Numbered from the stretch's first letter, positions 16,118-24,940 are shown. The stretch is DNA of 41,559 nt from Thermoplasmata archaeon (GCA_021811525.1 JAJZOK010000142.1:1-41559), one strand, 5' to 3'. Numbers and translations: made by a program. The notes: generated from the letters alone by a model not told the origin.

Positions 16118-17519
16118 TCACTGTGCTGTGGTCGGATATATAGGTGAGGAGCCTGCATATCCATTTATTCTATCATCACTAAAAACGCTCCAGCATCGCG
16201 GACAGGAAAGTGCGGGCATCGCAACTTTCCATGCATCCTCCATTAATGCCAGAAAAGGCATGGGGTTAGTTGGGGAAGTTTTCAACGAAAAGACCAAGGA
16301 TTCCGAATATCTCCTTGGAAATGTGGGTATTGGCCATACCAGATACTCTACAGCCGGCTCGAAAGCAATGGAAAACGCCGGGCCATTCCTTGTAACCAAT
16401 GCCCTGGGCCATATTGCACTATCGCATAATGGTGAAATAACTAATGCGGACAGGCTTCGGGATGAACTTTTAAAACAGGGCTTAACATTCCTTACTTCTT
16501 CGGACACTGAAGTTTTGTTGATGGAACTTGCAAGGGAAATCTCCATCCATGGGATCAATGGCGGTGTCAAAATCGCTGCTGACCGCCTTAAAGGAGCATA
16601 TGCCATAACGTTTCTAATAAATGACCGGCTTTATGCGATGCGAGACCCGCTTGGAATAAGGCCGCTGATAATAGGAAAAATGGTAAGCGGTTACATTGTG
16701 GCATCTGAATCCTGCGCACTGGACATCAATGGGGCGGAGATTGTCAGAGACGTAAAACCTGGAGAACTTGTTGAGGTTACAGCAAATGGGATCACATCAA
16801 TCCTCACTGTCCCAGGCAGGAAGCTTGCCCATTGCATGTTTGAGTACGTTTATTTTGCAAGACCAGACAGCATTATCGATAACATTGAAGTATTTCAAAC
16901 AAGGCTTAGCCTTGGAAGAACACTTGCCAGGGAATCGCCAGTGGATGCTGATGTTGTGTTCGCAGTCCCCGACTCAGGGAGGGCACAGGCACTTGGCTAT
17001 TCACAGGAATCGGGAATCCCATATAGCGAGGGGCTCATAAAGAACAGGTTTTCAGACAGGACCTTTATTATGCCAACTCAGCAATCTAGAACATCAGCCA
17101 TAAGACTGAAGCTTAATGTCATCCAGTCAGAGGTGAAGGGAAAGAGGATAATACTGGTTGATGACAGCATCATAAGGGGAAATACCATGAACCACATCGT
17201 CAGCCTTCTGAGGCGGGCTGGTGCCAAGGAAGTCCATGTTAGGATCGGGTGCCCTCCAGTTGTTGCGCCATGTTTCTATGGTGTGGATATGAAAACCAAG
17301 GACCAGTTTGTGGCCAATGGCAGATCCGTTGATGAGATATGCAAGGAAATCGGCGCAGATTCTCTTGGATATGTGTCAATCAGGGGACTCATTGAAAGCA
17401 TCGGCATTGGAAGGGATGGGCTTTGCCTTGGCTGCCTAACAGGAGATTACCCAACAACAGTTTCGGAGGAGAAGTATCCCCGGCAGAAGGAACTGGAAAG
17501 CTTTACCCACCATTCCTGA
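16065..17519 (+). CDS. purF: Amidophosphoribosyltransferase
   Basis: The first committed enzyme of purine synthesis, which transfers glutamine ammonia onto PRPP. The Ntn-type glutaminase domain has its catalytic cysteine in SDHCAVVGYIG, with HRGQESAGIA, GHTRYSTAG and SHNGEITN following. The PRPP loop is IILVDDSIIRGNT. Cysteines in LAHCMFEYVYF, VAPCFYGVDM and LCLGCLTGDYP match the iron-sulfur-binding type of enzyme. The cysteine must be freed by removing a propeptide, and no start codon stands directly before it. GTG 16065 has an SD site 8 bases upstream and gives a 19-residue propeptide; ATG 16020 gives 34. Either way the start lies inside rpl37e. Confidence 0.93.
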   Translation: MDSPQPELDHIDGQKPSDHCAVVGYIGEEPAYPFILSSLKTLQHRGQESAGIATFHASSINARKGMGLVGEVFNEKTKDSEYLLGNVGIGHTRYSTAGSKAMENAGPFLVTNALGHIALSHNGEITNADRLRDELLKQGLTFLTSSDTEVLLMELAREISIHGINGGVKIAADRLKGAYAITFLINDRLYAMRDPLGIRPLIIGKMVSGYIVASESCALDINGAEIVRDVKPGELVEVTANGITSILTVPGRKLAHCMFEYVYFARPDSIIDNIEVFQTRLSLGRTLARESPVDADVVFAVPDSGRAQALGYSQESGIPYSEGLIKNRFSDRTFIMPTQQSRTSAIRLKLNVIQSEVKGKRIILVDDSIIRGNTMNHIVSLLRRAGAKEVHVRIGCPPVVAPCFYGVDMKTKDQFVANGRSVDEICKEIGADSLGYVSIRGLIESIGIGRDGLCLGCLTGDYPTTVSEEKYPRQKELESFTHHS

Positions 17520-17520
17520 A

Positions 17521-17543
17521 AATTTATTTTTTTCTCTTTAGAA
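17521..17543 (+). terminator. T-rich terminator after purF
   Basis: The stretch following the purF stop is mostly T (TTTATTTTTTTCTCTTT). It overlaps the end of the convergent nop5-like gene, leaving only 4 bases between the two stop codons. Confidence 0.4.
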
Positions 17544-18372
17544 GTTCCTGTATTTTTTCCCTGGATTTTTCCTGGTCGATCCTATGCCCTGCAAAATCAG
17601 CCCTCAGTGCGATTGCTGTTTTTCCTGCAATGAATCTTGCCACTCTCCCCCGGTCTGAAGTTCTGAGGCTAGACATGCCTTTGACCTTGAAAAGTGATCC
17701 GTGCTTTGGAGGAGGCGATCCATAAAGGATGTGCTTGAATAGTGCCTTTTCAGCCCCTATAACCTGAATTGCACTTGCAGGCATTAGTGCAAGGTTCCTC
17801 AGGCTTCCTGCGTGGTAAAGCAGCTCTATTGCAATTTCTTCCCCCACAAGCTCGCATGTGTTAGGCATAACTTCCCTGGCCTTTTCAGAAAGGAAAGACA
17901 ATATGCTTGCCTTAAGTGCACATATTGAACCTGCAGAATCGGCTATTTCCTCCATGACCCCAGGAAGGCTTCCTGGCAGGTCCAGGCCCCGGAGCCTCTT
18001 GAAGAAATTGCAGGGATCCTCATTTCCGTATGTTAGGCCAGTTATAAGGCCGAAACCTGCGACTTTTTCAAGTATCAGGTTAAGAGATTTGTTCAGTTCC
18101 GGTATAAGTGCATAGAGTTTCCTTATGTACTGGTCTTCCGCAAATTCCTGCTTGATCCTGTATTTTCCGTACCTTATGAGAAGGTCCCTCAGATCGGGAA
18201 TGGATCTGGATTCTTCCAGGGATAGTTTGACTTCAAGTCCATCCCTCAATGAATCGAATATTTCAGGGAATTTTTCCCCTATGCCTTCGTAAACAAAGTA
18301 CTGGTTGCCTTTCCTGGAACCGTACCATTTATCTCCGCTTTTTCTGGCCCCTGAATTCCCTTCTCCTGACAT
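17524..18372 (-). CDS. Nop5-like C/D box RNP protein (short form)
   Basis: A protein of the Nop5/Nop56/Nop58 family, the scaffold of the C/D guide RNP that methylates ribose in rRNA and tRNA. The C-terminal Nop domain is clear: PNTCELVGEEIAIELLYHAG, LRNLALMPASAIQVIGAEKA, LFKHILYGSPPPKHG. The coiled-coil helices precede it at about 75-160. At 282 aa it is much shorter than typical archaeal Nop5 (roughly 350-400). The N-terminal fibrillarin-binding domain looks reduced to about 65 residues, and no fibrillarin gene lies beside it. The start ATG 18372 has GGAGG 5 bases upstream; an upstream in-frame start at 18435 would lie deeper within the Cbf5 gene. It overlaps cbf5 by 44 bases. Confidence 0.8.
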   Translation of the reverse strand: MSGEGNSGARKSGDKWYGSRKGNQYFVYEGIGEKFPEIFDSLRDGLEVKLSLEESRSIPDLRDLLIRYGKYRIKQEFAEDQYIRKLYALIPELNKSLNLILEKVAGFGLITGLTYGNEDPCNFFKRLRGLDLPGSLPGVMEEIADSAGSICALKASILSFLSEKAREVMPNTCELVGEEIAIELLYHAGSLRNLALMPASAIQVIGAEKALFKHILYGSPPPKHGSLFKVKGMSSLRTSDRGRVARFIAGKTAIALRADFAGHRIDQEKSREKIQELLKRKK

Positions 18373-19381
18373 CCTTACCTCCACTCCTCTGGCCTTCCTT
18401 CTGCCTCTGGTACTGTGGCCGATCCCTCCTTTCATGGTGCCCGAATTTTGTAACCTGGGGCTTTGGCTTCACTTCCTTCCTGGCCTCTTTGGTCTTTTGC
18501 TTCATTTGGCCAGGATTTTCCAGAAGGACCCTGTCAAAGTCCACGACCTTGAGGTCCCTGATTTCATCAAAATTTACCAGCATAATGCCGGTTCCGACGA
18601 GTTCGTTGTTTTCGGAAATGACTGCAACCCTTTCTCCTTTAGATGGCGTGCCTATAATTGCGCGAATGCCTCCTGGATAAAGGTCAGAGCCGCGGGAAAT
18701 GTTCGCTAGTGATGATTTCTTGACAATTATCTTGGGGTATTCCCTGAAAAGGTAATCCATAGAAAATATCAGCTGCGCGAGTTTCTCAGGGCTTCCGCTG
18801 TCAGAGAGTTTCTTTGCATCTGCCACATCCTGCAGGGTCACGAGATCCGATTCCTGGAAAACTCCGGTCCTTGTGCGGCGAAGCTCTGCCATCTGGGCGC
18901 CTACACCCAGGGTGTAGCCGAGGTCCGTGCAGAGTGTCCTGATATATGTCCCAGAATCACAAACGACCCTGAATAAGACGAGCCTGGAGCTAATTTCGAG
19001 TATCTCAAGCTTGTGTATTGTCCTCTTCCTAAGTGTTCTTGCAACTGCAGCCCTCATGGGGGGAATCTGGTAAATCTCACCTTCATATTCATGGAAAGCT
19101 TCCCTGAGATTTTCATCGGTCACGTCCCCATAGAGCCTCATGACACAAACATATTCCTTCTTCTGTTCATGTGCGATATCAATAAGTTTGGTGGCTTTTC
19201 CAAGCGCCATTACCAATACACCGGTTACGCCTGGATCAAGAGTCCCAATATGGCCAACCCTTTCCATGCCCAGAATCTGCCTTACCCAGTAATCAACCTG
19301 ATGGCTCGTGGGGCCCTTGGGTTTGTCAATAACTATAAAGCCATCCAGTTCACTGGAGCTTTTTGATTCCTGAGCATTCAT
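18329..19381 (-). CDS. truB: tRNA/rRNA pseudouridine synthase Cbf5 (TruB family)
   Basis: The catalytic subunit of the H/ACA guide RNP, also able to modify U55 of tRNA. It is 350 aa. The catalytic aspartate is D49 in HIGTLDPGVTGVL. Other TruB-family stretches are FIVIDKPKGPTSH, EYVCVMRLYGDV and CDSGTYIRTLC. A PUA domain spans about 215-290 (YPKIIVKKSSLANISRGSDLYPGGI). A strongly basic tail follows, as in dyskerin. Its partner Nop10 is encoded at 14038. It overlaps the upstream cytidylate kinase gene by 32 bases. Confidence 0.95.
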   Translation of the reverse strand: MNAQESKSSSELDGFIVIDKPKGPTSHQVDYWVRQILGMERVGHIGTLDPGVTGVLVMALGKATKLIDIAHEQKKEYVCVMRLYGDVTDENLREAFHEYEGEIYQIPPMRAAVARTLRKRTIHKLEILEISSRLVLFRVVCDSGTYIRTLCTDLGYTLGVGAQMAELRRTRTGVFQESDLVTLQDVADAKKLSDSGSPEKLAQLIFSMDYLFREYPKIIVKKSSLANISRGSDLYPGGIRAIIGTPSKGERVAVISENNELVGTGIMLVNFDEIRDLKVVDFDRVLLENPGQMKQKTKEARKEVKPKPQVTKFGHHERRDRPQYQRQKEGQRSGGKDVRRREFRGQKKRR

Positions 19382-19886
19382 GTATGTGTTCTGCCACCTT
19401 TTGTGCAGAGAGGTTATCAGAGTTTATAACAAGATCGTAAATATCTGTAGTCCCGTAGTCAATTGAATAGAATTCCGCGTACCTCTTTGCCTCAGACTCC
19501 TCCCTTACCCTGAGAAGTGCCTCGAGATCTGATGCATTTCCTTCCCTCCTGGAAATTCTGGAAACTCTCGTTGCCAGGGAAGCGGTGAGAAAAACCTTGA
19601 AAGCTTCAATATTGTTAAGATGACACATCCACCCTGCAAGCCTGGCCTCAACAACAATGTTGTCATGTGATTTCAGAAAGTCAACAACCATCTGGTCCTG
19701 TTTCCTGTCAATCTCAGGATGGGATTCAGCATAGAGGTTGAATTCCTCGATTGTCATTCCATGCTCACGGGCCTGTTCCCTGAAAAAATGGCCCCCGGAA
19801 AAAAACTGGTAGCCCATTGATCTGGCAAGAATCTTGCCAACAGTGGACTTCCCACTCCCGATAGGCCCACTAATTGTAATCCGCAT
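19350..19886 (-). CDS. cmk: Cytidylate kinase (archaeal type)
   Basis: Phosphorylates CMP and dCMP. The P-loop GPIGSGKST lies at residues 7-15 counted from ATG 19886. The short archaeal lid/CMP-binding region includes FFSGGHFFREQA and ESHPEIDRKQD. It is 178 aa. A TTG at 19892 would add two residues. It overlaps the DUF106 gene by 17 bases and cbf5 by 37, the common archaeal order. Confidence 0.93.
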   Translation of the reverse strand: MRITISGPIGSGKSTVGKILARSMGYQFFSGGHFFREQAREHGMTIEEFNLYAESHPEIDRKQDQMVVDFLKSHDNIVVEARLAGWMCHLNNIEAFKVFLTASLATRVSRISRREGNASDLEALLRVREESEAKRYAEFYSIDYGTTDIYDLVINSDNLSAQKVAEHIHECSGIKKLQ

Positions 19887-20589
19887 TTTCAATGGTTCTC
19901 TCGAGCTTCCTTACCTTGTAAGTGAAGTCGAAGATCTTGATCACCATGGTTGTCAGGTATCCGAACACCAGGATTACAACAAAATAGACCATAATCCAGT
20001 AAGGAAACATCCAGAAATGCGCGGTTGCGACATTGACCTCGTAATTCCATGGGAATGCAATGACCTGGTATGCAAGCGCATCTAGGAAGAAGTACAGCCA
20101 CGCAATGAGCAGGAGCGTAAATATGGTGAAGACCATGAGCGGTTTCATTGTGTTCATGCTCAGGCTAGTCTGTTCCATAGACATATCCATCCTCATTTTC
20201 TGCAGCTTCTGGATCTTGTCCTTCTGCTGGCTCTTGTAGGCCTGATTCATCGCCTTGTTGAATTCCCTCATGCGGTTCTGCATCTTTCCCATTTTGAGCC
20301 AGTCGGTGAAGACGTACCTTGGAATTGATGTTATAAGGCCAATCAGCACCCCCACAAGCACGATGGTGAGAAGCGGGAACTGGAAATTGAAGCCCAAAAG
20401 CGGCATCAGGACCACACCGAAATAGGTACCGATGTAACCCCTCAGTGTGCCATTTGTGATCACGATAATAGAGCCGAAGCTGATGACCATGTAAATCATC
20501 TGGAACCTCAGCATCTTTGACATTGCTTCCTGCTGCGGATTCCTCTGCATTCTTGGCCTCTGTCCTTGAACTCCCTGTGGATCTGTCAT
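19870..20589 (-). CDS. DUF106 membrane insertase (YidC/Oxa1/EMC3-related)
   Basis: A 239-aa membrane protein of the archaeal DUF106 family, related to YidC/Oxa1, TMCO1 and EMC3 insertases. Membrane segments lie near 30-50, 70-92, about 150-170 and 195-215. Between the second and third is a cytoplasmic, methionine- and lysine-rich coiled-coil loop (about 95-145; KMGKMQNRMREFNKAMNQAY), the ribosome-facing signature. Being encoded directly between SecY/adenylate kinase and cytidylate kinase is its usual place and supports a role in co-translational membrane insertion. Its stop overlaps cmk. Confidence 0.9.
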   Translation of the reverse strand: MTDPQGVQGQRPRMQRNPQQEAMSKMLRFQMIYMVISFGSIIVITNGTLRGYIGTYFGVVLMPLLGFNFQFPLLTIVLVGVLIGLITSIPRYVFTDWLKMGKMQNRMREFNKAMNQAYKSQQKDKIQKLQKMRMDMSMEQTSLSMNTMKPLMVFTIFTLLLIAWLYFFLDALAYQVIAFPWNYEVNVATAHFWMFPYWIMVYFVVILVFGYLTTMVIKIFDFTYKVRKLERTIENADYN

Positions 20590-21137
20590 TATGGCATCAA
20601 CCTCTTGACTATATTCTGTGCTGCTATGTCAGGTTTTCCCTCGACATTCTCGATAAATTTAACAGTGGCCCCAGTGTAAACGGAATATGCAGCCGCATAA
20701 GACCTGTTTATCTGCTGATGTTCTATGATATCGTCAATAGTATCTTCGTCCCTTTTCCTGGAGGGGTCGAGATTTCTTCTCTTCCTGATGAGATCAGCAT
20801 TTGCCTCAATGAGGAAGTAAGAAGAAACTTTTAACTCTCTGAGGACCCATTCTGGAAGCCCGGGCATGTATCCATTGGGCGTCTTGATGGTCATATGTGT
20901 GTCCACCACAACATTGTCCATCTTTCCAATGGCTGCAGAAGCTTTCTTCTGGAGGTTTATTTGCGTGTCAACCGGAAGTTTCCTCAGTTCATCCCTGTCT
21001 TTTACAAGACCAACAGCTTCAGCCATTTCAAACATGAGGGTGCCAAAATTGATAATGTCGTAGTTTGTCTTTTTCTTTACAATGTCCAGGACAGTGGATT
21101 TGCCTACCCCTGCGACACCAGTTATTACAACTCGCAA
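20589..21137 (-). CDS. adkA: Adenylate kinase (archaeal AdkA type)
   Basis: Interconverts AMP, ADP and ATP. It is 182 aa with a P-loop at GVAGVGKST (7-15). It has the archaeal-type region FGTLMFEMA and the segment VVVDTHMTIKTPNGYMPGLP, rather than the bacterial lid. RKRRNLDPSRKRDED carries the arginine-rich lid. It starts where secY ends, and its last base is shared with the DUF106 start. Confidence 0.95.
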   Translation of the reverse strand: MRVVITGVAGVGKSTVLDIVKKKTNYDIINFGTLMFEMAEAVGLVKDRDELRKLPVDTQINLQKKASAAIGKMDNVVVDTHMTIKTPNGYMPGLPEWVLRELKVSSYFLIEANADLIRKRRNLDPSRKRDEDTIDDIIEHQQINRSYAAAYSVYTGATVKFIENVEGKPDIAAQNIVKRLMP

Positions 21138-22910
21138 TTAACCACCTACGAAGAACTGCCTTATCACTGGATGCATTTCCATCATCTGTTCCTTGCCCAT
21201 TGCCTCGTAGAACTGAATTACTATACCCACTGCCAGAAGAAGCCCTGTACCACTGGTATTTCCAACCGTACCAATGAGGTTTGCCCCTGCGGCAAGAAGC
21301 CCTACGGCCGCACCACTGAAAACAGTGATGGCCGGGATGTATTTCTGCAGGACTTTTTCAATGACCTTCGGGTCCCTCCTGAAACCAGGTATCTGCATTC
21401 CGCTTGACATGATCTGCCGCGCAACCGAGGATGGGCCCATGTTTGTGGTCTCAATCCAGAACTTTGCGAAAATAATACTTGCAATGACCATAAACCCAAG
21501 GAACACAATCACATGCACCGCCTCCTGGAACGCCGAGTGGCCAAGGAGAATATTTGCAGCGGAACCGGGCTCAAGTATTGGGAACAGCCAATCAGACAAA
21601 CCATTGGGCGAAAAGAGGTAGTATGCGAGTCCGCCTGTTGGGGTAGTCTGTGAGATGTTGAACTGGGCCACCTGAGCCGCCGTGGGATATGAGCCAAGGA
21701 GGGCATTATGGCCAAGCAACGGAACATGGCTTAGCACAGGGCTACTCCAGAACAGGAGAGTCCACATGGAAACGTTAGCTAGCAACGCGGTTGCAAGGAT
21801 AACGGGTATGTTTGACGCATAGAACAGCTGAAGGGGATACCTTCCCCTTGCTCCCCTGACCCTTTCATGCGCAATAGGAAGCTCTATCTTGCTGCTCTGG
21901 AAGTATGCAACTATGAAGAATATGAGCAGTGTCCCGAGAAGCGCAATGATGGGGTTTGGAATGCCGCCAGGTATTCCGAAGAGGATCTGCGGAAGGCCTG
22001 TCTGTATGAAATATGCGGAACTTGAGTGCATGATTATGTAAATTGTCTTTGGTATTGCACCAGCGGGCGGGTTTGCAAGGGAAAGCACTGCGCTGCCTGA
22101 TACTGGAATCCAGTTGATAGTTCCAGTAATCAGTTGCTGTGATACGCCGGCTGCAATGAATAGGGAAATTCCGGATCCGATCCCATACTTGGAAACGACC
22201 TCATCCATGAGGAACACAAGGTATGAACCGAAGAAAAGTTGAAGGATAATGATGGCCTGGGACAGGAAACCTCCGTATCCGGGGGCGAAACCGTTGAGCC
22301 TTGAGACCAGTGAAGCATCAGGAACAAGGTACCCAAATGCCTGGGGGATAGCCTCCACGAATATCATGATAATGACGAGAAGCTTCTGTACGCCCTGGTA
22401 AACAGCCCTGTCCTGTGAGTCCTGGAGATCAATGTTGAAAATCTTTGCTCCTGCGAAAAGCTGCATAACTATGGACGCAGTGACTATAGGACCTATACCC
22501 AGTGCCATGAGTGAACCCTGGGCACCCGCGAAAATGGCCCTGAAGGACGCGAAAACATCCACAGACTGCGTCACATTCAGCCCGTATATGTAAATATTAG
22601 TGAGAGCGAAATAGAGAATGACAATGAGGGCGGTCCACATCAGCTTGTACTTAAACTGTACATGCCCCTTTGCCTTCTTGACTGCCGGCAGCTTAGAGGT
22701 CAGGTATTCGAGCCCGTAGAGCTTGCTCTGTTTCGGCCCAACATAACTCAATACCAGATAAGCAAGTGCAAATAGCGGGGATATTAGAAGCCCCGCAATG
22801 AAGAGTTTGAGCCCCGTATAGTGGTTAAAATACCAGAATGCTGCCAGCACTATGGCAAATATTACCACTATGGGAAAGGCTGCCCCTTTATTCCTCTGAA
22901 CCGTTGCCAT
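21138..22910 (-). CDS. secY: Protein translocase subunit SecY with an N-terminal two-helix extension
   Basis: The channel of the Sec translocon, sited at the end of the spc ribosomal-protein operon. Canonical SecY sequence begins near residue 67 (GLEYLTSKLPAVKKAKG, then FKYKLMWTALIVILYF). Recognisable parts include LGIGPIVTASIVMQL, KYGIGSGISLFIAAG and the cytoplasmic loop with IAHERVRGARGRYPLQ. At 590 aa it is much longer than most archaeal SecY. There are two extra predicted membrane segments at about 11-28 and 35-58, and a long extracytoplasmic loop near residues 390-450. It overlaps rpl15 by 23 bases. Confidence 0.95.
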   Translation of the reverse strand: MATVQRNKGAAFPIVVIFAIVLAAFWYFNHYTGLKLFIAGLLISPLFALAYLVLSYVGPKQSKLYGLEYLTSKLPAVKKAKGHVQFKYKLMWTALIVILYFALTNIYIYGLNVTQSVDVFASFRAIFAGAQGSLMALGIGPIVTASIVMQLFAGAKIFNIDLQDSQDRAVYQGVQKLLVIIMIFVEAIPQAFGYLVPDASLVSRLNGFAPGYGGFLSQAIIILQLFFGSYLVFLMDEVVSKYGIGSGISLFIAAGVSQQLITGTINWIPVSGSAVLSLANPPAGAIPKTIYIIMHSSSAYFIQTGLPQILFGIPGGIPNPIIALLGTLLIFFIVAYFQSSKIELPIAHERVRGARGRYPLQLFYASNIPVILATALLANVSMWTLLFWSSPVLSHVPLLGHNALLGSYPTAAQVAQFNISQTTPTGGLAYYLFSPNGLSDWLFPILEPGSAANILLGHSAFQEAVHVIVFLGFMVIASIIFAKFWIETTNMGPSSVARQIMSSGMQIPGFRRDPKVIEKVLQKYIPAITVFSGAAVGLLAAGANLIGTVGNTSGTGLLLAVGIVIQFYEAMGKEQMMEMHPVIRQFFVGG

Positions 22911-23328
22911 CAGTCTCTACCGTTATTCCCAGAGGGGAAAGCTTGTTTAATGCCTTTTCGGTTGCCTTGCTCACAATGATGGTGGACTTTTCCTTGAATG
23001 TACCAGAACCAAGCAGCTTTGTGAAGCCAGCCTTTGTCAGGTCAATCTTCAGTTTCTTGCCCTCCATTGTGGCATAGCCCTCCTGTTTGAAATAGTCAAG
23101 TTTGGCTGAAAGCTCATTGAGTGTAAGGGGGATGTCTCCCAATCCCGGATGGTGGCTTGTGAACCCATGTACACCGAAGTGATTGCGGTCGTACTTGAGA
23201 AGCCAGACTGACCTGTGTTTGCCAAGGCCAGCCATTCCCTTGCCTCCTCTCTTTCCTTTACCTCTTCCAGACTTCATTCCGCGGCCGTAATGGCCACCTC
23301 TGAGTTTCTTAGTTCTCGTTCGTACCAT
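22888..23328 (-). CDS. rpl15: Ribosomal protein L15 (uL15)
   Basis: A 146-aa large-subunit protein. The basic glycine-rich N-terminus (RTRTKKLRGGHYGRGMKSGRG, KGKRGGKGMAGLGKHR) threads into rRNA. The globular C-terminal part contains LNKLSPLGITVETDG. It overlaps both rpl30 (20 bases) and secY (23 bases). Confidence 0.97.
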   Translation of the reverse strand: MVRTRTKKLRGGHYGRGMKSGRGKGKRGGKGMAGLGKHRSVWLLKYDRNHFGVHGFTSHHPGLGDIPLTLNELSAKLDYFKQEGYATMEGKKLKIDLTKAGFTKLLGSGTFKEKSTIIVSKATEKALNKLSPLGITVETDGNGSEE

Positions 23329-23806
23329 TTAAATCCACTCCCGGCTTAAGCATCTTCAGGATGAGCCTGTTGATGTCCTTTCCTCTGTAGCCTGCTGAAC
23401 CTCCCTGGTTGAATGGTTTCCTGATGGCTTCATAACCACCCTTTGGAGGGTTCAGTCTTACAACAGGAACTATGTCCCTGATGTCCTTGTACTTTAACTT
23501 TCCCTGTTGGAGTGCCTCTGCAAGGTCTTTATAGCTCTTGTACCCAGTGGTTTCCTTGAGTTCCTCTTCATCAAGGTACTCGTGGCCCTTGAGCTGTGAC
23601 CGGTATTTGAGCACCATTTCAATAGTGGAATCTTCCACTTCGCCCCATGTCACATAGTCCTTTGCAACCTTGAGCATTCCCCTGTTGATTTCATTGTCTT
23701 CGATCAGAACCATGTGGTTGACCCTGTGCAGCCTCATGAGGTATGCCGTCTTGGCTGCCTGGGGCCTGATCCCTGTTTCTCCCCTAATTCTTATCACTGC
23801 TAGCAC
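23309..23806 (-). CDS. rpl30: Ribosomal protein L30 (uL30)
   Basis: A 165-aa archaeal/eukaryotic-type L30. It starts LAVIRIRGETGIRPQAAKTA and has the family segment LRLNPPKGGYEAIRKPFNQGGSAGYRG (here VRLNPPKGG and onward). The start is taken as GTG 23806, inside the end of rps5. A second GTG three codons later would give MIRIRG. Confidence 0.95.
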   Translation of the reverse strand: MLAVIRIRGETGIRPQAAKTAYLMRLHRVNHMVLIEDNEINRGMLKVAKDYVTWGEVEDSTIEMVLKYRSQLKGHEYLDEEELKETTGYKSYKDLAEALQQGKLKYKDIRDIVPVVRLNPPKGGYEAIRKPFNQGGSAGYRGKDINRLILKMLKPGVDLNGTNEN

Positions 23807-24452
23807 TGGCTACACTCCCCACATATATTGGCGTTGTAAGATTCAACGCTGGATTTACCTTCATCTTGGCTGTCCCCTTCATGGCATCGAATACTGCAAG
23901 TGAGTAATTCACTGTGGTCTTTGTATGGCCTAATGCGAATCCCCATACATCATCAATGCCGGCCATTCTCAGGACGATCTTGGCAATGTCTCCAACTGCC
24001 CTACCTACACCCTGTGGTGCAGGTTTGATTGTAACCTCAACTGAACCGGATTTTCCGACGACCATGAATGGCAGGCTGTGCGCCCTTCCACATCCACATT
24101 CCCAGGAACCGCAGCCTCTCCTGATTTCCAGGATGTTCAGTTTTGCATTGTTGATTGCTTTCCTAATAGCAGGTGCAGCCTCCTTGGCCTTCCCCCTGCC
24201 GACACCGATGAATCCGTCCTCATTTCCCACCACTGCGGTGACTGAGTAGTTCATTCTTCGTCCAGAGTCTGTCATCCTCTGGGCACGTTCAATGTCGATT
24301 ACCTCATCCTTAAGTTCAGGAAGCAGGTAGTCAACTATCTGGTATTCCTTAAGTGGCAGTTTTGTCCTCAGGGCTTCAGACATGGTCTTTATCTCACCTG
24401 AGGCGACCATTTTGCCAAGTTGGGTTCTCGGAACCCAGGTTTCATCGCTCAT
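23784..24452 (-). CDS. rps5: Ribosomal protein S5 (uS5)
   Basis: A 222-aa small-subunit protein. The S5 RNA-binding domain lies at about 70-130 (GNEDGFIGVGRGKAKEAAPA, ILEIRRGCGSWECGCG) and the C-terminal domain has KPAPQGVGRAVGDIAKIVLR. It helps decoding fidelity and mRNA entry. The ATG overlaps the rpl18 stop by 4 bases. Confidence 0.97.
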   Translation of the reverse strand: MSDETWVPRTQLGKMVASGEIKTMSEALRTKLPLKEYQIVDYLLPELKDEVIDIERAQRMTDSGRRMNYSVTAVVGNEDGFIGVGRGKAKEAAPAIRKAINNAKLNILEIRRGCGSWECGCGRAHSLPFMVVGKSGSVEVTIKPAPQGVGRAVGDIAKIVLRMAGIDDVWGFALGHTKTTVNYSLAVFDAMKGTAKMKVNPALNLTTPIYVGSVASASSDKN

Positions 24453-24940
24453 AGTTTCTCCTCCAATAGTTTCTTGTAATCGTCAAGTTTCTGGGGAAGG
24501 GGCTTTTTCAGGTGTTCACCCGCAAGCCTCTTCTTGTCAGGAAAGATTTTCTTGTCATGGGGGATTTTGGCGCCCGCGTCAACATAGCCCTTAAGCACTG
24601 CAGATATTCTGCCGCCTTTGACTATGTTGTACATGCCTGTGTCAAGTACAGATTCACCGACTTTCTTCTTCTTGGCCCTCAGGCCAGTTGCGAATCCGAC
24701 CAGGTAGGCAACGGGAATGCTGTTTCCGTCCACCTCAAGCCCCAGTTTCTTCAGGGACCTTTCATTGACTGTTGCAAGGATCTTGTCTCCCTTTTCGTTA
24801 TATTCAACGATCTGTGCGACTACTCCCTTGTTTGACGGCCTAACTACCAGCCTGGGAAGCCCTGATTTCAGTAGCTTCAGCCTTTTGTGGTAGTTGGTTA
24901 CCCCGTCTCTTCTTCTCTTCATTACGCTGTATTTCATCAT
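24449..24940 (-). CDS. rpl18: Ribosomal protein L18 (uL18)
   Basis: A 163-aa archaeal/eukaryotic-type L18 that binds 5S rRNA together with L5. The core reads RRRDGVTNYHKRLKLLKSGL followed by PRLVVRPSNKGVVAQ. The C-terminal part with AGEHLKKPLPQ is the archaeal extension. It overlaps rpl19e and rps5 by 4 bases each. Confidence 0.96.
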   Translation of the reverse strand: MMKYSVMKRRRDGVTNYHKRLKLLKSGLPRLVVRPSNKGVVAQIVEYNEKGDKILATVNERSLKKLGLEVDGNSIPVAYLVGFATGLRAKKKKVGESVLDTGMYNIVKGGRISAVLKGYVDAGAKIPHDKKIFPDKKRLAGEHLKKPLPQKLDDYKKLLEEKL

